A DNA stretch of 64,000 nt. Source: Ashinkailepas kermadecensis. Its lineage: Eukaryota > Arthropoda > Thecostraca > Neolepadidae. The DNA lies in the NCBI GenBank assembly GCA_034440615.1, contig JAOTOM010004308.1, forward strand, positions 1 to 64,000. Direction: 5' to 3'. Below the pieces are notes generated by a model, which ran no database searches, was not told the origin of the DNA, and worked only from the letters and a program-made list of their open reading frames with translations. Positions 59,301 to 64,000 of the stretch are shown piece by piece (positions within the stretch are counted from its first letter, which is position 1; every line of letters starts with the position of its first letter). The position numbers and the translations under genes were made by a program.

Positions 59301-62300
59301 TGTCGGCCGACACGACTGTGTCGCAGTATCCCGCCACCACGGCCGACCAGCCGCTCGTGCTGTTCGACAAGGAGAACAACGACGTGACGCCGTGTCGAAC
59401 GGTGCCGCTACGTGAGTGTGGTCGCTCTGTTAACTGGGGGAGTGGCGAGGGTTCTGGTGACGTCAGCACCGGTGCCTCTGCGTGAGTGTAGCCGCTCTGT
59501 TAACTGGGGGAGTGGCTAGGGTTCTGGTAGCGTCAGCACCGGGGCCACTGCGTGAGTGTGGCCGCTCTGTTAACTGGGGGAGGGGCGAGGGTTCTGGTGA
59601 CGTCAGCACCGGGGCCACTGCGTGAGTGTGGCCGCTCTGTTAACTGGGGGAGGGGCGAGGGTTCTGGTGACGTCAGCACCGGGTCACTGCGTGAGTGTGG
59701 CCGCTCTGTTAACTGGGGGAGTGGCGAGGGTTCTGGTGACGCCAGTACCGGTGCCGCCGCCTGAGTGTGGCCGCTCTCTTTCCTGGAGGCGAGGGTTCTG
59801 GTGACGCCAGCACTGGGGCCACTGCGTGAGTGTAGCTACTCTGTTACCTGCGGGGGAGGGGCATTCAATTTTTCATCATTGTCATTATTCTGTTGCCTCG
59901 GAAGTATTTCACTGGCGGGCGCGATGACGCGAGCTGTTGAGTCGCGTTCTTGTGACAACGCCGCTGGTGGCGACACATCTTGGCTGTGGTTTTTGTCCGC
60001 CTGCCGCTGGCGTTCTCGGGTGTGCCCAGCATTGCTGCTTCCTTGTTTCAGCCAAGTTCCCGACGATACCCCAGACGCTAAGCGTGGAGAACGACGCGAT
60101 CCTGGCGAAGATGGCGTGCAGCGTGGGCTTCGAGTTCCGACGGCGGGTGACGTCGTACAGTCTGTCGTGCGCGCTGATGGACCTCGCCGTGCGCATGCTG
60201 ACGTAAGCAGAGGCCTGCAGATCGGCAGCACCGGCCTGTATCCTGGCACACACCCAGCTGTGCTGATGTACACACTGCCGCTGACACCCAGCTGTGCTGA
60301 TGTGCAGACTGCCGCTGACACCCAGCTGTGCTGATGTACAGACTGCCGCTGACACCCGGCTGTGCTGATGTACAGACTGCCGCTGACACCCGGTTGTGCT
60401 GATGTACAGACTGCCGCTGACACCCAGCTGTGCTGATGTACACACTGCCGCTGACACCCGGCTGTGCTGATGTACAGACTGCCGCTACACCCAGCTGTGC
60501 TGATGTACAGACTGCCGCTGACACCCGGCTGTGCTGATGTACACACTGCCGCTGACACCCGGTTGTGCTGATGTACAGACTGCCGCTGACACCCGGCTGT
60601 GCTGATGTACAGACTGCCGCTGACACCCGGTTGTGCTGATGTACAGACTGCCGCTGACACCCAGCTGTGCTGATGTACAGACTGCCGCTGACACCCGGCT
60701 GTGCTGATGTACACACTGCCGCTGACACCCGGTTGTGCTGATGTACAGACTGCCGCTGACACCCGGCTGTGCTGATGTACAGACTGCCGCTGACACCCAG
60801 CTGTGCTGATGTACAGACTGCCGCTGACACCCGGCTGTGCTGATGTACACACTGCCGCTGACACCCGGTTGTGCTGATGTACAGACTGCCGCTGACACCC
60901 AGCTGTGCTGATGTACAGACTGCCGCTGACACCCGGCTGTGCTGATGTACACACTGCCGCTGACACCCGGCTGTGCTGATGTACAGACTGCCGCTGACAC
61001 CCAGCTGTGCTGATGTACAGACTGCCGCTGACACCCAGCTGTGCTGATGTACAGACTGCCGCTGACACCCAGCTGTGCTGATGTACACACTGCCGCTGAC
61101 ACCCGGCTGTGCTGATGTACACACTGCCACTGACACCCGGCTGTGCTGATGTACACACTGCCGCTGACACCCGGCTGTGCTGATGTACAGACTGCCACCG
61201 ACACCCGGCTGTGCTGATGTACACACTGCCGCTGACACCCGGCTGTGCTGATCTACAGACTGCCACCGACACCCGGCTGTGCTGATGTGCACACTGCCGC
61301 TGACACCCGGCTGTGCTGATGTACAGACTGCCACTGACACCCGGCTATGCTGATGTACAGACTGCCGCTGACATCCAGCTGTGCTCATGTACAGACTGCC
61401 GCTGACACCCGGCTGTGCTGATGAACAGACTGCCGCTGACACCAGACCAAACTTTCGGTCACATTGTCTTTCATGTTCATGCCAGGATAGGAACACCTTA
61501 CTGTGTGAGACTGAGGACGCTCATGAAAAAAAGGTGAGAATTGAACTGCAAGGAACTAGGCAGTGTGAACAGATCACCACTCCCCCGTGAGAGCTGATCT
61601 CCCCTCTGTCCATATCTCCCTCGCTGTCATGGGAAAACGGGACGTCACACAAGAGGGGCTGCTATCATGCTCGTTAGAACACATTCCCTCAGCATATCAT
61701 TATTCATCACCTACACGGATGGCTTGAAGATTGACACCGGCGTGGGTAGTGATTTCGTGAGAGAGTCCGTCACAAGATCCTTTCCCAGCTACCACACTAC
61801 GGTCTTCACTGCCGAGTTGATGGCCATCAGACAACGCTGGCGTACATCGAGGTTGACAAAGAGGTTTTGCGTGTCATCCTGACTAATTCTCGGAGCAGTC
61901 TTTTGACATTGCGTAGCTTTAACACAGAAAATGTCATTGTACGAGACATTGTATTGCAACTTGCTTCGCTCCATTGTATGGGAAAACTGGTTTCACTTTG
62001 CTGAATTCCAGTACATGTCTGAATCGGTGGTAATGAGTTAGCTGATCAGGCTGCAAGTCGTGCGGCACACGCACCACGTCGTGTGCTCTCCCTTCCTGCC
62101 AGTGACCACTACCCAATTATATCGTCATTTCTTGGCAGGCAGTGGCAGGGCACGTGGGACCGTGTGGAGTAACAAATTCAAACAAATCAAACCATGCTTT
62201 GCGTTGTTGCCCTTGTCCTTCAGCAAGACAAGAAGGAACGAGGTGGACCTCTATCGTCTTACAATTGAGCACACATCAGTTAACCATAGGCATTTATTGT

Positions 62301-63957
62301 GTGGCGACGAAAGACCACAATGCGTGGGGTGTGACGCTGCACTAACGGTGCGTCATGCGTTGTTAGCGTGTCCAGAATATGTGGAATAACGCAGGCGTCA
62401 TTTCGGATATAAACACTCTGAAGATGGTGAGCTTACTTGGGAATGATTCCCTATTCGTCCACAATAGAGTATTTTTCGCTTCCTCGTGAAAGTATGATTT
62501 CAAGTAGCATATGTAGCTGACTAGCTGAAAACTTGTTTCCCTAGATACCCCTCGTACATGAGAACTTGACGAGTCTGTAGGCAAGCTTGTTGTGGGTGCG
62601 ATATAACCCATTTGGGCCGACACACCGTAAATCTCCAATAATGATAATCATCACCATCATCATCATCAAAAACATATGTCTGCACCCAGTGGCGAACTTG
62701 CGGACCACGGTGGCGGCGAGTTCCGTCGACCATTTCCCTCTCTTGATAGTTTGGTTCTCCAGCTACGATAATTGGGCGCTACATGACCGATGTAGTCGAT
62801 GCGCCCTAAATCCCTAATAACTAACTAACTAACTCCAGCTACGATAGCCGGGAAAATCGTCCCTTGGCAGCAGTCCTGGGCTAGATATCAATACTGGCAG
62901 AAAGGGTTTTGTAACGCTTCTGGGCAGCCTGCCCGCGTCAGCTATTTGTGCGTGTTGTTGCCACTATGCTGCATGACCGATGCAGTCGATGCGCCCTGAA
63001 GCCCTCGTTGCCACTACATCAGAGCGATGTTGGTCTGAACGGCCGACCAACGGTCAGTGCTGACAGCTGTCGGCCGGCCGGTAGACACAGTGGACCTAAT
63101 GACAGCCTGCCGGTGGGCCTTGTGGACCTTGTGACAGCCTACCGATGGACCCAGTAACAGCCTGCCGCCTGCCGTTGCAGGGCCGTGCTGAAGACGGAGC
63201 TGACGCGGCTCAAGGACAGTCTGGAGGCGTGTCAGCAGCTGAGCGCCACGCTGGGCCGCCACTGGTCGCTGCTGGCCGTGTCTGAGCGCACCAACAGCGC
63301 CCTGCTGCGGCAGCTGGAGGAGGCCGGCGACACCACGCAGCGGGCCGCGGCTGCCGCGCTGTCGCAGATGGACGAGCCCGTCCGGCAGCTGGAGGACCTG
63401 CACAGGACGGTCAGTGGGGTAGGGGAGGGGCGGATAGGTGGAGGACATACACAGGATGGTTAGTGGGGGAGGGGAGGGACAGACAACTGGAGGACCTGCA
63501 CAGGACGGTCAGTGGGGGAGGGGAGGGGCAGATAGGTGGAGGACATACACAGGATAGTTAGTGGGGGAGGGGAGGGACAGACAACTGGAGGACCTGCACA
63601 GGACGGTCAGTGGGGGGAGGGGAGGGGACAGCTGGAGAAAATGTACAGGACGGTCAGTTGGGGAGGGTAGGGGCGGACAGGTGCAGGGCATACACAGGAT
63701 GACAAGTGACGTCACCTGCGCCGCGCCGCTGACGTTTCCGGCGCGCCGGCAGGTGGCCGAGCGGGAGCGCAGCCTGTCGGAGACCAACATCCCCGAGCTG
63801 CACCGGCGCATCGTGGGCGAGACGTGTCTGCTGGTGGACTGGCGCGGCCGGGTGGCGCACCTCGGCTCGCTGGGGACGGCCGCAGCGCGCGCCGCCACCT
63901 GCACGGCCAAACTGCGCGACAGCTGGCAACACCTGCTGCGCGACCGCACGGCGCGCA
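47232..63957 (+). CDS. TBK1: TBK1/IKK-epsilon-like serine/threonine kinase, eleven exons, 3' end beyond window
   Basis: Join 47232-47327, 49055-49195, 52045-52174, 53127-53308, 55141-55327, 55892-55973, 58284-58463, 59206-59411, 60052-60202, 63181-63409, 63753-63957: 1789 nt, 596 codons plus one base. All introns are GT-AG with matching phases. Residues 1-273 are the kinase domain: GKGATGAVF loop, VAVK lysine, HRDLKPGN catalytic loop, DFGAARE, and activation loop with SLYGTEEYL, where the serine matches the phosphorylated Ser172 of human TBK1. Residues about 333-400 are the ubiquitin-like domain, and from about 402 on the helical scaffold/dimerisation region. In animals this kinase acts in innate immune signalling (IRF/NF-kB) and autophagy; the insect IKK-epsilon ortholog also shapes the cytoskeleton. 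The start is chosen at ATG 47232 (GCCAACATG). Human TBK1 has 729 residues, so about 130 codons should lie to the right. Confidence 0.9.
47301..47380 (+). repeat. 40-bp duplication of the exon 1 splice donor
   Basis: 47301-47340 and 47341-47380 are identical but for one base. Each contains the end of exon 1 (CAACAAG) and GTGAGC. Use of the second donor would add 40 nt and shift the frame. Confidence 0.95.
47515..48775. repeat. 30-bp minisatellite, about 42 copies, intron 1
   Basis: Highly regular 30-bp units (ACACAGCCGCCGACCTGTAG plus TGAGAGCTGT) with sparse variants, such as CTACAGACCTATAG units spaced through the array. As 30 is divisible by three, several frames are open for over 400 codons, but they lie in an intron and are not genes. 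Confidence 0.97.
48991..49074 (+). repeat. 42-bp duplication of the exon 2 splice acceptor
   Basis: 48991-49032 and 49033-49074 each hold a CAG acceptor followed by CAAAACGGCGAGCCGGTGG. The first acceptor (exon start 49013) would add 42 nt in frame with no stop. Confidence 0.95.
49055..49195 (+). CDS. TBK1: TBK1-like exon 2
   Basis: 47 codons, [20 protein letters not shown] to LLAIEEE, with the ATP-binding lysine (VAVK) and the alpha-C helix region [20 protein letters not shown]. Donor GTGGGT, phase 0. An alternative start at 49013 is possible. Confidence 0.9.
49196..50735. other. Intron 2, left part
   Basis: No gene recognised. The frame at 49703-50089 has no family features. Confidence 0.5.
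50743..50930 (+). mobile_element. Second tRNA-derived SINE family (Ser/Leu-like head)
   Basis: The head reads GGTGTGGCCGAGTGGTTGAG with a class II-type A box and a B box-like GGTTCAACACTC, followed by a non-tRNA body. No clear target duplication was found. It does not close as a tRNA, so it is read as a SINE. Confidence 0.6.
50979..51033 (+). mobile_element. 55-bp micro-retroposon with 13-bp TSD
   Basis: Insert GGGGCGCTAAATGACC to an AACTAACTAA tail between exact CAGGTACTGCGAT duplications (50966-50978, 51034-51046). Confidence 0.88.
51340..51690. repeat. 24-bp minisatellite with CACGTG in most units, intron 2
   Basis: About fourteen 24-bp units (GGTCAGTCACGTGGCCGGTG plus 4 bases). Nearly every unit carries the palindromic E-box CACGTG at 24-bp spacing. 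Confidence 0.95.
51671..51901. repeat. 77-bp tandem repeat, about three copies, intron 2
   Basis: Units start at 51671, 51748 and 51825. Each begins with a unit of the preceding 24-bp array and continues CAAGCTCAGTCCGGTCCTGG. It is a secondary duplication of the array end. Confidence 0.9.
52045..52174 (+). CDS. TBK1: TBK1-like exon 3
   Basis: Acceptor TTTTCAG, then [20 protein letters not shown] to VLRHM; donor GTGAGT at 52175, phase 1. Encodes the hinge (MELC) and alpha-D/E region. Confidence 0.9.
52175..52795. other. Intron 3, left part
   Basis: No gene or repeat recognised. Confidence 0.5.
52796..52962. mobile_element. Short inverted-repeat element (MITE-like), intron 3
   Basis: Arms CATCAATATCATACGATGAC and its complement continue inward for about 60 bp (AACAGTCGAAAGTTACT versus AGTAACTTTCGACTG). 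Total 167 bp. Superfamily not assigned. Confidence 0.7.
53127..53308 (+). CDS. TBK1: TBK1-like exon 4
   Basis: Completes a serine codon, then [39 protein letters not shown] and SLYGTEEYL. Contains the catalytic loop, DFG and activation-loop serine. Donor GTGGGT, phase 0. Confidence 0.93.
53540..54010. repeat. Irregular tandem repeat with AGCCAATAAGG units, intron 4
   Basis: About five imperfect units of 80-110 bp containing GTCGTCGTTCACAGTGGTGC and one or more AGCCAATAAGG motifs (CCAAT boxes by sequence). Confidence 0.75.
54011..54600. other. Intron 4, middle part
   Basis: No gene or repeat recognised. Confidence 0.5.
54605..55163 (+). repeat. Minisatellite built from the exon 5 splice acceptor
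   Basis: Twelve units of about 38-50 bp, each with CAGCACCCGGACATGTAC or a close variant, precede the real exon 5 acceptor, which has the same sequence. Several units have C-rich polypyrimidine runs before CAG. In the exon 5 frame every decoy reads HPDMY-x-R followed by TAA. Confidence 0.93.
55141..55327 (+). CDS. TBK1: TBK1-like exon 5
   Basis: [20 protein letters not shown], then [20 protein letters not shown] to TTKKKP. Acceptor CCTCCAG, donor GTGAGC at 55328, phase 1. It is the C-lobe after the activation loop. Confidence 0.92.
55328..55891. other. Intron 5
   Basis: No gene or repeat recognised. Confidence 0.5.
55892..55973 (+). CDS. TBK1: TBK1-like exon 6
   Basis: [20 protein letters not shown] to QLSL (phase 1 in, phase 2 out). 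Acceptor TTTCAG, donor GTGAGT. Confidence 0.88.
56300..57760. repeat. 38-bp minisatellite with many indels, intron 6
   Basis: Units of about 38 bp (TACTCCCTGTCGGGTGGCTA core). The left units are regular. From about 56600 most have single-base losses in C and G runs, suggesting either decay or consensus errors. A micro-retroposon copy is embedded at about 57065-57115. Confidence 0.9.
57920..58245. repeat. About 65-bp tandem repeat, intron 6
   Basis: About five units containing ATATATCACCTCAGATGATA and CCCTAGCCGTATGCTAT. Confidence 0.85.
58284..58463 (+). CDS. TBK1: TBK1-like exon 7
   Basis: [31 protein letters not shown] and a tail ending LLHED. End of the kinase domain and linker into the ubiquitin-like domain. 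Donor GTTGGT, phase 2. Confidence 0.9.
58464..58950. other. Intron 7, left part
   Basis: No gene recognised before the SINE. Confidence 0.5.
58953..59114 (+). mobile_element. tRNA-derived SINE, copy 3
   Basis: Same family as 46057-46217. Flanked by CAGCCGGGTC duplications (58943-58952, 59115-59124). Its tail is shortened to ACCAACAAT. Confidence 0.85.
59206..59411 (+). CDS. TBK1: TBK1-like exon 8
   Basis: [20 protein letters not shown] to [11 protein letters not shown], with IVLLSGQLL and QPLVLFDKE matching the ubiquitin-like domain positions. Donor GTGAGT at 59412, phase 1. Confidence 0.88.
59401..59840 (+). repeat. 70-bp minisatellite built from the exon 8 splice donor
   Basis: The last 11 nt of exon 8, its donor and the next 49 nt are repeated. 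Intact GTGAGT copies occur at 59482, 59552, 59622, 59691 and 59826, and a mutated one near 59761. Confidence 0.93.
60052..60202 (+). CDS. TBK1: TBK1-like exon 9
   Basis: [20 protein letters not shown] to MDLAVRML. Corresponds to the first scaffold helices after the ubiquitin-like domain. Acceptor TTTCAG, donor GTAAGC, phase 2. Confidence 0.88.
60245..61440. repeat. 34-bp minisatellite, about 35 copies, intron 9
   Basis: Units of 34 bp (GTGCTGATGTACAGACTGCC core followed by GCTGACACCC). The long minus-strand frames with [10 protein letters not shown] arise because three units make 102 bp. Confidence 0.96.
61660..62480 (+). pseudogene. LINE RNase H and zinc-knuckle relic, intron 9
   Basis: Conceptual pieces in changing frames: [31 protein letters not shown]-like region near 62035 ([12 protein letters not shown]), then [20 protein letters not shown] and HALLACPEY. 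The order matches the RNase H plus CCHC end of R1/I-type LINEs. Frameshifts show it is dead. Confidence 0.7.
62771..62832 (+). mobile_element. 62-bp micro-retroposon with 14-bp TSD
   Basis: Insert with GGGCGCTACATGACC and ATGTAGTCGATGCGCCC plus an AACTAACTAACT tail, between exact CTCCAGCTACGATA duplications (62757-62770, 62833-62846). Confidence 0.9.
62967..63006 (+). mobile_element. 40-bp micro-retroposon with 10-bp TSD
   Basis: TGCTGCATGACCGATGCAGT to AAGCCCTC between exact GTTGCCACTA duplications (62957-62966, 63007-63016). It lacks the GGGC start and the AACC tail. Confidence 0.78.
63181..63409 (+). CDS. TBK1: TBK1-like exon 10
   Basis: [20 protein letters not shown] to QLEDLHRT, a helical, probably coiled-coil stretch of the scaffold/dimerisation domain. 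Acceptor TTGCAG, donor GTCAGT at 63410, phase 0. Confidence 0.87.
63386..63700 (+). repeat. 49/98-bp minisatellite built from the exon 10 splice donor
   Basis: The exon 10 end and donor (CTGGAGGACCTGCACAGGAC then GGTCAGTGGGG) recur at 63487 and 63585 with 98-bp spacing, alternating with a variant unit (GGTGGAGGACATACACAGGA). A further degenerate pair follows. Confidence 0.94.
63753..63957 (+). CDS. TBK1: TBK1-like exon 11
   Basis: [20 protein letters not shown] to LLRDRTAR. Acceptor GCCGGCAG, donor GTGAGT at 63958, phase 1. The gene continues beyond the window. Confidence 0.82.
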
Positions 63958-64000
63958 GTGAGTGGCACGGCGCCGCGCAGCCGAGGCTTCTCGCTGAGCA

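Noticed and set aside
59836..61496. 470-residue minus-strand frames with [10 protein letters not shown] repeats
   Set aside because: Produced by the 34-bp minisatellite in intron 9, opposite the kinase gene; exon 9 lies within the frame on the other strand.

Overview
This window is eukaryotic nuclear DNA, almost certainly from an arthropod and probably a crustacean. A barnacle-like genome would fit the GC-rich exons set in a very repeat-rich background, but that is a guess. The evidence is a spliced TBK1/IKK-epsilon kinase gene with GT-AG introns, an MDM2-type RING exon, aromatic amino acid decarboxylase (AADC) pseudogenes, TTAGG-type interstitial repeats (the arthropod telomere motif), tRNA-derived SINEs, LINEs, a Penelope-like element, hAT MITEs and a Crypton-like tyrosine recombinase. 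No operons, ribosome binding sites or CRISPR arrays are expected or seen. All exon calls are conceptual, and several regions show 1-nt indels that could be decay or uncorrected sequencing error.

Layout. (1) 297-11470 and 27717-38284 are two direct copies (A and B) of one segment of about 11 kb. Each carries a 43-bp minisatellite, a minus-strand intronless AADC-like pseudogene, a second 43-bp minisatellite, low-complexity DNA and TA microsatellites. They differ mainly by insertions: A has a foldback element with LINE tails and a hAT MITE; B has a Penelope-like element, a different hAT MITE insertion and a 48-bp micro-retroposon. Each copy therefore supplies empty sites for the other. (2) 12460-15230 and 22425-24110 are old, related AT-rich noncoding repeats. 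(3) 15473-16151 is a compound inverted/direct repeat. (4) 16370-18989 is a spliced, tyrosine recombinase (Crypton-like) gene. (5) 19742-20313 holds two tandem copies of an MDM2-type RING exon on the minus strand. (6) 24100-27560 is a 21-bp minisatellite with higher-order structure. (7) 38400-43690 holds a 5'-truncated RNase H-bearing LINE, foldback palindromes and a second LINE relic. (8) 43700-46850 is AT-rich intergenic DNA with SINEs. (9) 46855-63957 is the TBK1/IKK-epsilon gene on the plus strand: eleven exons, 596 codons, running off the right edge.

The most unusual signals are two. First, at least four and perhaps five splice junctions of the TBK1-like gene have been copied into tandem repeats lying beside the real junction (exon 1 donor, exon 2 acceptor, exon 5 acceptor, exon 8 donor, exon 10 donor). 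This gives decoy splice sites and, at exon 2, an in-frame alternative 14-residue insert. Second, there is a family of 40-62 bp insertions, each flanked by its own 10-14 bp target-site duplication, with a compensatory-change hairpin and an AACC/AACT tail. They look like extremely short retroposons sharing their 3' module with a 160-bp tRNA-derived SINE in the same window.
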